A program made the translations under genes and the position numbers. Below, piece by piece: positions 18,401 to 26,204 of a DNA stretch of 64,000 nucleotides (positions are counted from its first letter, which is position 1; the number at the start of each line of letters is the position of its first letter). The notes under the pieces are model-generated. The model saw only the letters and a program-made list of their open reading frames with translations, ran no database searches and had not been told where the DNA came from. This DNA comes from an uncultured Gammaproteobacteria bacterium. GTDB taxonomy: Bacteria; Pseudomonadota; Gammaproteobacteria; UBA6429; Thiohalophilaceae. The stretch lies in assembly GCA_937967995.1 (NCBI GenBank), contig CALBTB010000013.1:1-64000 (forward strand), written 5' to 3'.

Positions 18401-18867
18401 AAGGGTGATATCAGGACGGGCTGGGTTTCCAGCAGATAGTCTGATCGATCACCGTAACTTGAGTAATCATTGAGTAAATCCACCTGTCCGGCTTTTAACG
18501 CGTTAATGGACTGGGCGTAACTCATATTTGTGAATTCGACCTTCAACCCAAGTCGATCAGTAACGAGCTGTAACAACTCATTCAGATAACCTTTCGGTTG
18601 GCCATTATCCAGATAAGTCAGCGGGGGTTGACCATCAATTACGGCGACGCGCAGAACCTGCAGATTGGCCAGGTAGTTTTTTTCATCAGTCGTCAACGCA
18701 GCAAGCGTATCTGCCTGTTGACCTGATACGGTTGGCTCGTGCGCGAATGCCGAGGTTGAATAGACTGCCAGTAATGCGCCACCAAACAACGACAGGAAAA
18801 CACGTACAGTCAGGTTTACCTTGTGCAACTTTTCCACACTCCAGAACATGCCTGTATATATCGTCAT
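15445..18867 (-). CDS. Hybrid sensor: two solute-binding domains, PAS, GGDEF, EAL
   Basis: A 1140-residue protein. After a signal sequence ending near AFAHEP, two bacterial extracellular solute-binding (family 3) domains follow in tandem (about 50-290 and 300-535). A membrane helix (about 548-566) leads to a PAS domain (about 585-690), a GGDEF domain with intact GGDEF at 782-786 and an RDTD inhibitory site, and an EAL domain with EAL at 910-912. The EAL domain keeps NLSPRQF, EITEG, DDFGTGYSS, IKIDRSFV, EGVET and AQGYLFGRPL, so phosphodiesterase activity is expected. It probably converts binding of amino-acid-like ligands in the periplasm into changes in c-di-GMP. The exact start is uncertain; the first ATG lacks a clear ribosome binding site and ATG 18849 is an alternative. 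Confidence 0.93.
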   Translation of the reverse strand: MTIYTGMFWSVEKLHKVNLTVRVFLSLFGGALLAVYSTSAFAHEPTVSGQQADTLAALTTDEKNYLANLQVLRVAVIDGQPPLTYLDNGQPKGYLNELLQLVTDRLGLKVEFTNMSYAQSINALKAGQVDLLNDYSSYGDRSDYLLETQPVLISPFVVVGQTGVTSVRTLSDLVKKRVVLVRGFQQTQIFQSQFPDYQPVLVDSIDAAYRALRSNDADYYIDNATHAGYYLRQHLISDLEIVGEIPAGEIGKLRLHFAVNNHHPALYSAVEKTLDTIFENKEHSILKERWLYKSDYVPLKLSRAEWQWLADKKEIRVVLDPDWAPVEYRTDSGRYEGISLDYIYKIEKLLGVNIKIVRNLSWQQAIDAIKTKQADMVASVSRTPQREKYMLFTEPYIEMPISIFASTDVSYIGSMDNLIGKRVAVVRGYAIHDWIGNDYPDINLITVENPADGLRMVERGEIDVFIGNVVTTTYYIGKYKIDNVRVAGETEYTNRQTMAVRNDWPEFVGILQKALDAIPHHERNAIYNRWMSIQFEHKIDYTLLLSVIVPVILLLVFAVFWNRILKKQVLVRTRELAETESRFRNFFEQNSSVLLIIDPENGEIVEANSSAVEYYGYDRSQLIGMRMDQINALPSEVTREQQRKITEEKRNFFAFTQRLANGEQREVEVYSTPIFSNNRQLLFSIVHDVTERKLAEALLAKQAHYDTLTDLPNRALAMDRLSHLLRQSDRTQTKTAVMFIDLDDFKKINDTLGHNVGDTLLVEASTRIRHALRDTDTVGRLGGDEFIVLLSNLDEPSAAIPIAEKILDCFKTAFFIQKRDLILTCSIGISIYPDDGDNALTLLRNADSAMYHAKESGRNMFAFFTKAMNTSVSRRLNLEEQMNGALERNELYLHFQPKVSIETGAITGIEALLRWNNPLLGQVRPDEFIPVAEQTGLIVPIGEFVIKESLRVLVECQQRFNRDISMAVNLSPRQFRDPGLIKFIETSVEESGIDWNYLEFEITEGVLLLGLSYIENAINYLNQKGATLAMDDFGTGYSSMSYLRRFPFEVIKIDRSFVMDITNDEHDLELVNAIIAMAHSLGLQVVAEGVETPEQAAILARQNCDIAQGYLFGRPLAESDLYSLIVKNQSQQPQKLPRSS

Positions 18868-19141
18868 TTTTGCACCGATATTTCGTTTTAAAACCTGTTA
18901 AGTACTCTGGTGACTGAAACAGAAATATCGGGTAACCAGATTGTTCAGATTGAACGTTACGAAAACAATTGCATGCGCTCGCAATTATAGATTCGCGTAT
19001 GCAGTGTAGACGGGTTCGACATGATTCGCCAAGAAAGTTCAGACGAATAATATTGATGCATACAAAAAGTATGGGATATGCCTGCATTGAGTTGCCCTGG
19101 CAGTGGGGTTAGACTTTGTCGGGATTAGGGAGGGAATCGAC

Positions 19142-19612
19142 ATGCCAAAAATCACGGTTAACGGCAAGCAGGTCAGTGTGGATGCGGAAGCGGACATGCC
19201 ACTGCTATGGGTGCTACGAGAAAAACTGGGCCTGACCGGGTCCAAGTATGGTTGTGGTATCGGAATCTGCGGTGCCTGTACAGTGATGGTCGATGGACAA
19301 GCCGTGCGTTCCTGTGTGGTTCCCCTGTCCTCACTCAGTGAAACAACACCCATTGTCACCATTGAAGGTCTCTCCTCAGATAATAATCATCCCCTGCAAC
19401 AGGCCTGGAAGCAGCTGGATGTCCCGCAATGTGGTTACTGCCAGCCGGGCATGATTATGTCGGCCGTGGCGCTACTCAAGGACAACCCGAATCCCTCAGA
19501 TGATGACATCGATGCGGGTGTAACCAATATCTGTCGTTGCGGCACCTTTAACCGGGTACGAGCGGGTATTCACCTCGCGGCGCAAATTGGCAAGCGCGGG
19601 AGGTCAGAATGA
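19142..19612 (+). CDS. iorA: [2Fe-2S] subunit of molybdenum hydroxylase (IorA type)
   Basis: A 156-residue small subunit of the xanthine-oxidase family. The N-terminal plant-type ferredoxin domain has the pattern YGCGIGICGACTVMVDG with a later Cys (VRSC). The C-terminal helical domain holds the second cluster (QCGYCQPGMIM and NICRCGTFNRV). The ATG at 19142 follows a GGGAGGGA ribosome binding site; the longer frame is not conserved. It passes electrons from the molybdenum subunit encoded next, with which it overlaps by four bases (ATGA). The closest named relative is isoquinoline 1-oxidoreductase alpha, but the substrate could be another N-heterocycle or an aldehyde. Confidence 0.9.
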   Translation: MPKITVNGKQVSVDAEADMPLLWVLREKLGLTGSKYGCGIGICGACTVMVDGQAVRSCVVPLSSLSETTPIVTIEGLSSDNNHPLQQAWKQLDVPQCGYCQPGMIMSAVALLKDNPNPSDDDIDAGVTNICRCGTFNRVRAGIHLAAQIGKRGRSE

Positions 19613-21810
19613 GCAAGCAGCGCATCAATGTTTCCCGTCGAGAATTTTTAATCCAGAGTGCAGCAGTAGGTGCCGGCCTCTCGCTGGGACTCTACCTGCC
19701 GGGCTGCAGTGATAATGCGGCCCCTAAACCGGCTCCCTTGTCAGAATCAGGCATTCCGGAAGTGAATGCCTGGGTCGTCATTGAGCCGGACGATACCGTC
19801 ATTATTCGTATTGCCCGTTCCGAAATGGGCCAGGGCACGTTAACGGGGCTGGCGCAAATGGTGGCGGAAGAACTGGAATGTGACTGGTCAAAGGTTCGGA
19901 CGGAATACCCGACACCGGGACAAAGTCTGCAACGGGACCGGGTATGGGGCAGTTTTTCCACAGGCGGCAGCCAGGGCATTCGGGGTAGTCACCTGTATGT
20001 TCGAAAGGGCGGCGCCGTGGCGCGTGAAATGCTGATTCAGGCGGCGGCAGAACAGTGGCAGGTTGCGGCGGATGAATGTATTGCGAAAAACAGTGTTATC
20101 ACCCATACACCCAGCGGACAAACAACCACGTTTGGCAAGGTAGCCAGTGCAGCAGCGGAGCTGTTTCCACCGGAACACGTTGATCTGAAAGATCCGAAGG
20201 ACTGGCAGCTCATAGGCAAGCCGGTAAAACGACTCGATACGGATGACAAACTGAATGGCAAACAGGTTTTTGGTGCTGATCTCGTTTTGCCTGACATGCT
20301 CAATGCAGACATCAAGGCCTGCCCGGTGTTTGGTGGCAAAGTAAAATCATTTGATGCAAGTAAAGTCAGTGCCATGCCAGGTGTGCGCAAAGTGGTGAAG
20401 GTCAATGATGATGCAGTTGCGGTAATTGCCGACACCTGGTGGCACGCCCATCAGGCGCTGAACGCTTTGCCGATCACCTGGGACAAAGGTGACAATGCCA
20501 ATGTCAGTTCAGCATCAATTGACGCGATGTTGAACGAAGGCCTGCAGGCGAAAAAGGCGTTTCTCGGCAATGAAAACGGTAATGCGCGAAAAGCCATGCA
20601 GGATGCGGCAAAAGTTGTTGAAGCGACATATCATTACCCTTATCAAAACCATGCAACCATGGAACCCATGAATGCCACGGCACGCTGGACGCCGGAACGC
20701 TGTGAAGTCTGGTGCCCCACGCAAAATGGCGAAGCGGCGCTGGAAGCTGCTGCCGAGGCGGCGGGTTTACCCATCAATAAATGCGAAGTATATAAAATTC
20801 ATCTGGGTGGCGGATTTGGACGACGCGGTGCCTTCCATGATTTCGTCACGCAGGCCGTTGCCATTGCCAAACAGATGCCGGGTACGCCGGTAAAATTACT
20901 CTGGTCACGTGAAGAAGACATGCAGCACGGACATTATCACCCGATTACCAAATGCAAGCTGACGGGTGGACTGGATAAAAACGGTGAACTGCAAAGTCTG
21001 CATGTGCGTATCTCTGGCCAGTCAATTCTGGCTGGCGTCAATCCGAACTGGATGGACAATGGCGTTGATATGTTTACATTTCAGGGTATGTTACCCGGCG
21101 AAGAGCATGGCATCAGTTACAGTGTCCCCAACCTGCTGGTCGAGCATGCCATGCGCAACCCGCCTGTCCCACCCGGTTTCTGGCGTGGGGTTAACATCAA
21201 TCAGAATGCCATATATATGGAATGCTTTATCGATGAACTGGCCCATGCCGCCGGTCAGGATCCGTTGGCGTTTCGCCGCAAACTCATGAAAGACCATCCC
21301 AAAAACCTGGCCGTGCTGAATGCCGTAGCCGAGAAGGCCGGTTGGGGAACCGATGCGGGTGAAGGTATATTTCGTGGCTTGGCGGTATGTAATGCGTTTG
21401 CAGCATATGTGGCCGCCTGTGCTGAAGTGTCAGTAAACAGCGATGGACAGATCAAGATACATCGTATAGTCGCGGCCACCGATCCGGGCTATGCCGTTAA
21501 CCCACAACAGATAGAAGCACAGGTGGAAGGCTCGTTTGTGTTTGGACTGTCTGCTTTATTGTATGGTGAATGCACCATCAAAAATGGTGGTGTCGAACAG
21601 ACCAACTTCAACAATTATCCTTCCATGCTAATGAAGGAAATGCCCAAAGTTGAGGTCATTGTTATGCCGTCCGGCGGGTTCTGGGGCGGCATTGGCGAAC
21701 CAACTGTGGCAGTAGCTGCGCCTGCTGTATTGAATGCGATATACGCAGCTACTGGCAAGCGTATTCGCCAGATACCATTAAAACATGTGGACTTAAAGGC
21801 AACGGCGTAA
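19609..21810 (+). CDS. iorB: Molybdopterin subunit of IorAB-type oxidoreductase
   Basis: A 733-residue large subunit of the IorB branch of the xanthine-oxidase family. It starts with a twin-arginine signal (SRREFL then a hydrophobic stretch, residues 9-33), so the mature complex is exported folded to the periplasm. The molybdopterin-binding parts are recognisable: WVVIEPDDTVIIRIARSEMG with QGTLTGLAQ, HLGGGFGRRG and GGFWGGIGEPTV. No FAD subunit gene is nearby, so electrons probably go to a cytochrome. None of the dedicated insertion chaperones (XdhC type) is adjacent. The substrate is not readable from sequence. Confidence 0.92.
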   Translation: MSKQRINVSRREFLIQSAAVGAGLSLGLYLPGCSDNAAPKPAPLSESGIPEVNAWVVIEPDDTVIIRIARSEMGQGTLTGLAQMVAEELECDWSKVRTEYPTPGQSLQRDRVWGSFSTGGSQGIRGSHLYVRKGGAVAREMLIQAAAEQWQVAADECIAKNSVITHTPSGQTTTFGKVASAAAELFPPEHVDLKDPKDWQLIGKPVKRLDTDDKLNGKQVFGADLVLPDMLNADIKACPVFGGKVKSFDASKVSAMPGVRKVVKVNDDAVAVIADTWWHAHQALNALPITWDKGDNANVSSASIDAMLNEGLQAKKAFLGNENGNARKAMQDAAKVVEATYHYPYQNHATMEPMNATARWTPERCEVWCPTQNGEAALEAAAEAAGLPINKCEVYKIHLGGGFGRRGAFHDFVTQAVAIAKQMPGTPVKLLWSREEDMQHGHYHPITKCKLTGGLDKNGELQSLHVRISGQSILAGVNPNWMDNGVDMFTFQGMLPGEEHGISYSVPNLLVEHAMRNPPVPPGFWRGVNINQNAIYMECFIDELAHAAGQDPLAFRRKLMKDHPKNLAVLNAVAEKAGWGTDAGEGIFRGLAVCNAFAAYVAACAEVSVNSDGQIKIHRIVAATDPGYAVNPQQIEAQVEGSFVFGLSALLYGECTIKNGGVEQTNFNNYPSMLMKEMPKVEVIVMPSGGFWGGIGEPTVAVAAPAVLNAIYAATGKRIRQIPLKHVDLKATA

Positions 21811-21813
21811 AGC

Positions 21814-22272
21814 ATGTCATTCCTGACACAAAGCGTTTCAATTCCGGTCTGGTTCCTGATCATGATGAACGTGATCATGTTGTTGCTGCTTGCCAAGCTG
21901 TTTTCGCTGGTATTTCGCTTCAAACGGGGTGACATCGTCAAGGAAGAACACAGTGACATGGTGGTATGGAAAATCAAAAACCGCAAACCGCCTGCTGCGC
22001 CAAAAACAAAGCAGGAGAATGTAGTCGAATCAAAGGAAAAAGAAAAAAAGCAGGATCTCATTCATGTGCTCAAAATCCTGCTTAAAGAAGGCGAACGAGG
22101 TGTACTGATTCAGACAGTCGCAGATCGCATGGGAACCAACACCTCCAAGGCGCGGCACGCCATTGATAAACTGATTGATAATAAAATGGTCGAAGAAGTT
22201 GTTGGCGTCAGCGGTACCAAGTTTTATCTCACCCAAACCGGCAAGGATTATTGCCGTAGCAAAGCCAGGTAA
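21814..22272 (+). CDS. Membrane-tethered winged-helix protein, unknown
   Basis: A 152-residue protein starting three bases after the iorB stop, so probably in the same operon. Residues 10-34 form one membrane helix (VWFLIMMNVIMLLLLAKLF), residues 35-80 a charged linker rich in Lys/Glu, and residues 82-150 a winged-helix-like domain (LIQTVADRMGTNTSKARHAI, then KLIDNKMVEEVVGVSGTKFY). It could be a membrane-bound transcription factor or an adaptor using the winged helix for protein contacts. No named family is recognised. A clear ribosome binding site is lacking, which fits translational coupling to iorB. Confidence 0.75.
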   Translation: MSFLTQSVSIPVWFLIMMNVIMLLLLAKLFSLVFRFKRGDIVKEEHSDMVVWKIKNRKPPAAPKTKQENVVESKEKEKKQDLIHVLKILLKEGERGVLIQTVADRMGTNTSKARHAIDKLIDNKMVEEVVGVSGTKFYLTQTGKDYCRSKAR

Positions 22273-22363
22273 ATTTTTCATTTCATGCTGATCCCTGCTG
22301 ACACCACGTTGTCAGTAGCAGGTTGTTAGGCTAGATGCTCATTCAACCTGTAAGGAGATAAAC

Positions 22364-22756
22364 ATGGATCAACAAGCAATGATGCAACACGGCGCCTTTA
22401 GCTGGAACGAACTCATGACGACGGATGTCCCTGCTGCAAAGGCGTTTTATGCCGAATTATTTGGCTGGGAAATGCAGGACGAGGAAATGCCGGCATTGAC
22501 TTACACGCTACTTAAAGCAGGTGGTCGGGAAGTCGGCGGCATGATGAAAATACCACCTGAATCAAACGGTATGCCCGCCGCCTGGGGCTCCTATGTTACG
22601 GTCGATAATGTGGACAGACAGATCAGCCGGGTCGAATCACTGGGTGGTAAGGTGATTATGGCTCCACGGGACATTCCCAATGTGGGACGATTCGCGGTGA
22701 TCAGCGATCCTCAAGGTGCTATTCTGACCCTGATTACTTACCAGTGTAATACATAA
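22364..22756 (+). CDS. VOC (glyoxalase/bleomycin-resistance) family protein
   Basis: A 130-residue protein with the vicinal-oxygen-chelate pattern: FSWNELMTTDVPAAKAFYAE with LFGWEM, and a C-terminal VGRFAVISDPQGAILTLI. The His of the first motif seen in many metal-using members is replaced (FSWNEL), so it may be of the CFP-30-like non-enzymatic type; this is uncertain. A strong AAGGAG site precedes the ATG. It is followed by a terminator-like hairpin and a WYL-type regulator, an arrangement common where the regulator controls the VOC gene. Confidence 0.88.
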   Translation: MDQQAMMQHGAFSWNELMTTDVPAAKAFYAELFGWEMQDEEMPALTYTLLKAGGREVGGMMKIPPESNGMPAAWGSYVTVDNVDRQISRVESLGGKVIMAPRDIPNVGRFAVISDPQGAILTLITYQCNT

Positions 22757-22762
22757 CAAGGC

Positions 22763-22796
22763 CAGGGCACCTGATCATTTGTTGGCAGGTGCCCTG
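22763..22796 (+). terminator. Strong hairpin after VOC gene, probable terminator
   Basis: A perfect eleven-base stem, CAGGGCACCTG and CAGGTGCCCTG, with a twelve-base loop, begins seven bases after the VOC stop. The following TTCATAACTT is a poor T-tract, so termination may be partial or the hairpin may protect the transcript end. Confidence 0.6.
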
Positions 22797-22831
22797 TTCA
22801 TAACTTATAAAATCTGTAAGGAGGGGTGACC

Positions 22832-23512
22832 GTGCGACGGGCTGACCGTTTATTTCAGATTGTCCAGCAACTACACCCAAGTCGTGCCGTTACGGCTCGG
22901 CAACTTGCTGATACCCTCGACGTATCTGAACGTACTATCTATCGCGATATTCAGGATCTGAGTCTGTCAGGTGTACCCGTCAGCGGTGAAGCGGGGCAAG
23001 GTTACCGTTTATTACCCGGTTTCAGGCTTCCGCCGCTGATGTTCACGGAAGAAGAACTGGAAGCGATAATACTTGGTGCACGCATGGTGCGAGCCTGGAC
23101 TGACAAGGACCTGGCGCGCTCGGCACACCAGGCATTGCAGAAAATCGAGCATGTGGTCCCGGAACGACTCAGGCCGGAATTCGACAAACAGGAAATTCAA
23201 GTGCCGGACTTTCCGATGGAAGGCATGGCCGGTGAACAGTTACGTCAGGTCAGGCAGGCCATACGCAAACAGATCAAACTGAAAATGGACTATACGCGCG
23301 AAGATGGGCAACAGTCCCGGCGCGTGATACAGCCACTGGGCTTATTTTACTGGGGTAAGGTCTGGACCGTCGTGGGCTGGTGCGAATTACGGGATGCATT
23401 CAGAAACTTTCGACTCGATCGTATGCAAAACCTGCAGCCGACAAATATTCCCTTCAAATCACAGCAAGGCCGGACATTACAGGATTATCTGAGTATTGTG
23501 TGTGAATTATAG
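22832..23512 (+). CDS. YafY-type HTH/WYL transcriptional regulator
   Basis: A 226-residue protein from the GTG at 22832, which has AAGGAGG seven bases upstream; a GTG at 22826 is too close to that site. Residues 1-60 are a DeoR-type winged helix (TARQLADTLDVSERTIYRDI), and residues 130-215 are a WYL domain (QPLGLFYWGKVWTVVGWCEL). WYL domains bind ligands or nucleic acid and often regulate neighbouring enzymes. The target is likely the VOC gene upstream and the regulator itself. Confidence 0.9.
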   Translation: MRRADRLFQIVQQLHPSRAVTARQLADTLDVSERTIYRDIQDLSLSGVPVSGEAGQGYRLLPGFRLPPLMFTEEELEAIILGARMVRAWTDKDLARSAHQALQKIEHVVPERLRPEFDKQEIQVPDFPMEGMAGEQLRQVRQAIRKQIKLKMDYTREDGQQSRRVIQPLGLFYWGKVWTVVGWCELRDAFRNFRLDRMQNLQPTNIPFKSQQGRTLQDYLSIVCEL

Positions 23513-23594
23513 GCACGTCAACAGGTACTTAAAGTTTGCATGTCTGAATACCGATACTAATATATACTTAAATTCAGCTCAGGGGTTTCGAATC

Positions 23595-23879
23595 ATGCTT
23601 ATCAAGTTTCGTAGAATTACGTTAATCGCATTTATCACTTCGCTACTCGTAATGTCTGGCTTATCAGCCAGTGCTGCAGAGGAATCAGCATCGATCAACA
23701 TTGCGGAATTTCACCAGATTCTGGATGCAATCAACAAGGCAAAAATACCCGAGTCTGTGAAGGATCAGCTATACCGCGACATGAAAGCCAGCATGATAGA
23801 AAATGTTCGACAGGCCAAAATTCCGCAGGAAGTCAAATCCGTGTTGATCAAGGACCTGCAGTCGACAACCCGTAACTAG
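23595..23879 (+). CDS. Small exported protein with duplicated AKIP motif
   Basis: A 94-residue protein from the ATG at 23595. A signal peptide (about residues 1-27, ending LSASAAEE) is followed by a helical mature part. It contains an internal duplication: KAKIPESVKDQLYRDM (about 52-67) and QAKIPQEVKSVLIKDL (about 75-90). No cysteine is visible in the mature part and no family is recognised. It lies 11 bases upstream of the next small membrane protein gene, so the two may be co-transcribed. Confidence 0.65.
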   Translation: MLIKFRRITLIAFITSLLVMSGLSASAAEESASINIAEFHQILDAINKAKIPESVKDQLYRDMKASMIENVRQAKIPQEVKSVLIKDLQSTTRN

Positions 23880-23890
23880 CTACCAATAAA

Positions 23891-24292
23891 ATGGAATTTC
23901 ACTGGTGGTATATTCCAATTCTCCTGTTTGCCATACTGCTGATTTTCGGCAAAGGCGGTATTGTTCGTAAACGCTTTACAGCCAACATGCAGGTGTTGGA
24001 TAACCGGTTTGAAACCTGTCGACCGGAGATGCACTATGTAATATTCAAGGAAGGCCAGCCGGAGAAAATCGACCTTGAAATCGACGATCTTGATTTGCCT
24101 GTGGGTGATGAGCTTGAGTTCAGGTTGAATAATATTGTGCTTGCCAACGTCAAGGTTAAGCGTGATCGCGAGGCGGAGTTCGAGCACTGGAGCGATGATG
24201 GCGTAGACTTTCCAGCCATAAAAGAAGGTGATTTGCTGGAAGTCTATTATCAGGGCACGCTGGTTATGAAGGGCACATTTGCGCTGGAATAA
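23891..24292 (+). CDS. Small membrane-anchored protein, unknown
   Basis: A 133-residue protein with one N-terminal membrane helix (WWYIPILLFAILLIF, about 5-20) and a soluble domain with strand-like alternation (DLEIDDLDLPVGDELEFRLN, then KEGDLLEVYYQGTLVMKGTF). The latter suggests a small beta-barrel or OB-like fold, but this is inference. No family is recognised. The spacing to the upstream small exported protein suggests a two-gene unit. It converges with the anti-sigma gene. Confidence 0.65.
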   Translation: MEFHWWYIPILLFAILLIFGKGGIVRKRFTANMQVLDNRFETCRPEMHYVIFKEGQPEKIDLEIDDLDLPVGDELEFRLNNIVLANVKVKRDREAEFEHWSDDGVDFPAIKEGDLLEVYYQGTLVMKGTFALE

Positions 24293-24315
24293 TTAGGTAC
24301 AGTTGGTTGATAAAC

Positions 24316-25089
24316 TTATACGGAATCTTTCGTTATAATTTTATGCAGACTATATAATTTTTTTTCTGGAATATCGCCGACCAGAATGTATCCGTAACCG
24401 TCTTTCTGCCAATGTAAATAAGACAGTCCTTTACTGCTACCCTGTACCAGTGCCTGGTTATTTGTATTTATTTTTGTAATGCAATAAGCAACAGGCTTGC
24501 CCTGTTCAGGCAGGTATGCCAGTTGAATTACAGGATTACCCCTGAATTCCAGCACCTGGCCCCTTTTGAACAGAAGTCCTTCCCCCATCAAATCGGGTAT
24601 CAACAAATCATTACCCAGTATTTCCCCAAGTCGTTGTCTGGTCTGGTTTACTTCCTGTAATGCCGGTGCTGGATTTTCCAGGGTTTGCCTTCCATACAGG
24701 ATCTGGTAATCAACAACCGCCTGAATCCAGGAATCAGCCTGTGATTTTTGAATCGTTTGTTGTTGATAATTGTTATAGATATATCCCGTTCCGATGCCCA
24801 GGAAAAACAGGACCGTCACGAATGCGGAAGCGAGTGCAATTTGCAGGCGCTTGTCTGGCATGGTGACCACTTTTTTCGACATGATTGTATTGGCAAAGTC
24901 AGGTGAAAGCGGTGTATTGAGAAGTTGATCAAATGGTTGTTTCAGAATTGAGCTGGTGTCCTTCAGTTTTCTGATTTTAGCCTGTGCAATGGGATTCTCC
25001 AGCAGTGCAGCCTCTACCTGCCTGGCTACATCATCTTCAAGCTGGCCATCAATATATGCAACTAATACTTCATCATCAAGCAAATACAT
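24316..25089 (-). CDS. Transmembrane anti-sigma factor
   Basis: A 257-residue protein. The N-terminal 60 residues have the anti-sigma layout (LLDDEVLVAYIDGQLEDDVA) without the Cys/His zinc-finger signature. One membrane helix lies at about 82-104, and a periplasmic domain of about 150 residues ends with GLSYLHWQKDGYGYILVGD, a pattern common in ECF-associated anti-sigma factors. It should bind and inhibit the sigma factor encoded two bases upstream until a periplasmic signal releases it. The signal is not readable from sequence. Confidence 0.88.
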   Translation of the reverse strand: MYLLDDEVLVAYIDGQLEDDVARQVEAALLENPIAQAKIRKLKDTSSILKQPFDQLLNTPLSPDFANTIMSKKVVTMPDKRLQIALASAFVTVLFFLGIGTGYIYNNYQQQTIQKSQADSWIQAVVDYQILYGRQTLENPAPALQEVNQTRQRLGEILGNDLLIPDLMGEGLLFKRGQVLEFRGNPVIQLAYLPEQGKPVAYCITKINTNNQALVQGSSKGLSYLHWQKDGYGYILVGDIPEKKLYSLHKIITKDSV

Positions 25090-25091
25090 AA

Positions 25092-25619
25092 TTACACCGA
25101 TTCCAGGGATCGCCTGGATTTAATTTGCAACTGCAGTTTTTCAGCCAGCCCAAGTCTGCCCCTCGACAGGCGACTCATAACCGTGCCGATCGGTACATCC
25201 AGAAGTTCGGCTGCTTCTTTATAGCTATATCCCTCAACATAGACCAGAAGCAGTGCACAGCGCTGGGCTTCCGGCAGTGCTAGAGTGGCATTGATAATCT
25301 GTTCGTTAAACAAAGATGATTCCTGGTCCGGTAGTGTGCTCTCCAGCCGGTAATTTTCATGGTCGACGAACCCCGTGCCACGCCGTATTGCCTGCGAACG
25401 TAACTCATTAATCCAGATTGAATGCATGATTTTGAAAACCCAGTGATCGAGTCGAGTACCGGGTCGCCACTGGTGGTAACGAGACAGGGCACGCTCGCAT
25501 GTGGCCTGCACAAGATCATTGCACACCTCCGTCGAGCCTGTCAGGCTGATACCGAATCGCCAGATTCGGGGTAGCAGGCAGACAAGTTGCTGTTTAAAAC
25601 TGGATTCCCGGTTTCGCAT
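25092..25619 (-). CDS. ECF-type RNA polymerase sigma factor
   Basis: A 175-residue sigma-70 family protein. Region 2 is seen in DLVQATCERALSRYHQWRPG and RLDHWVFKIMHSIWINELRS, and region 4 in LPEAQRCALLLVYVEGYSYK followed by EAAELLDVPIGTVMSRLSRG. The length and absence of region 1 and region 3 are typical of extracytoplasmic-function sigma factors. It is directly followed by its anti-sigma factor on the same strand. The divergent DUF4399 gene starts 127 bases away and is a possible target. Confidence 0.93.
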   Translation of the reverse strand: MRNRESSFKQQLVCLLPRIWRFGISLTGSTEVCNDLVQATCERALSRYHQWRPGTRLDHWVFKIMHSIWINELRSQAIRRGTGFVDHENYRLESTLPDQESSLFNEQIINATLALPEAQRCALLLVYVEGYSYKEAAELLDVPIGTVMSRLSRGRLGLAEKLQLQIKSRRSLESV

Positions 25620-25745
25620 TATTGGCCTTTACCCGTGAACACCTGACGATGCCAGTTTATTCCCACTGTTTCACTGCCTGTTTCGGAATAAATCTGTTTG
25701 CCGCGTGTTTATTGTAGGTAACCAGAATAACAGGAGGGTGTACTC

Positions 25746-26156
25746 ATGCGTAGTTTAGCCGTCTTTTTGTCGATATTTGGAGTGATTGTGCTGGCTCAGG
25801 CCGGAGGATCAGCGGGTGATGCCCGGGTTTACTTTATTTCCCCGTCTGACGGGCAAACGGTGAAAAGCCCGGTAAAAGTGGTATTTGGCCTGCATGGTAT
25901 GGGTGTGGCGCCGGCCGGGGTGACCAAAGATAATACCGGTCATCATCATCTGTTAATCAACACAGAGTTAAAAAATATGCATATGCCGATACCCAAGGAT
26001 AATCATCATCAGCACTTCGGTGGCGGACAGACCGAAACGCTGGTTCAGCTTCCACCGGGGAAACACACATTGCAGCTTGTACTCGGTGATTTTAAACATG
26101 TTCCGCATAATCCACCGGTCATGTCGGAAAAAATCACGATTTATGTAAAAGAGTGA
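25746..26156 (+). CDS. DUF4399 exported protein
   Basis: A 136-residue protein with a signal peptide (about 1-24) and a single domain matching DUF4399: VYFISPSDGQTVKSPVKVVF, GHHHLLINTE, HHQHFGGGQTET and LPPGKHTLQLVLGDF. The many histidines (GHHHLLI, DNHHQHFGGG) suggest metal binding, which is inference. The ribosome binding site is AGGAGGGT just upstream. It is divergent from the ECF sigma gene and converges with putA. Confidence 0.85.
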   Translation: MRSLAVFLSIFGVIVLAQAGGSAGDARVYFISPSDGQTVKSPVKVVFGLHGMGVAPAGVTKDNTGHHHLLINTELKNMHMPIPKDNHHQHFGGGQTETLVQLPPGKHTLQLVLGDFKHVPHNPPVMSEKITIYVKE

Positions 26157-26204
26157 CGGACGTTGATATGTTACTGGGTTCCGTGCTGTACTCAATAACT
26201 CAAA

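Noticed and set aside
18868..19141. Molybdenum-cofactor riboswitch upstream of iorA
   Set aside because: The gap has small dyads (AATTGC/GCAATT) but I could not identify the conserved cores or the multi-stem layout of that RNA.
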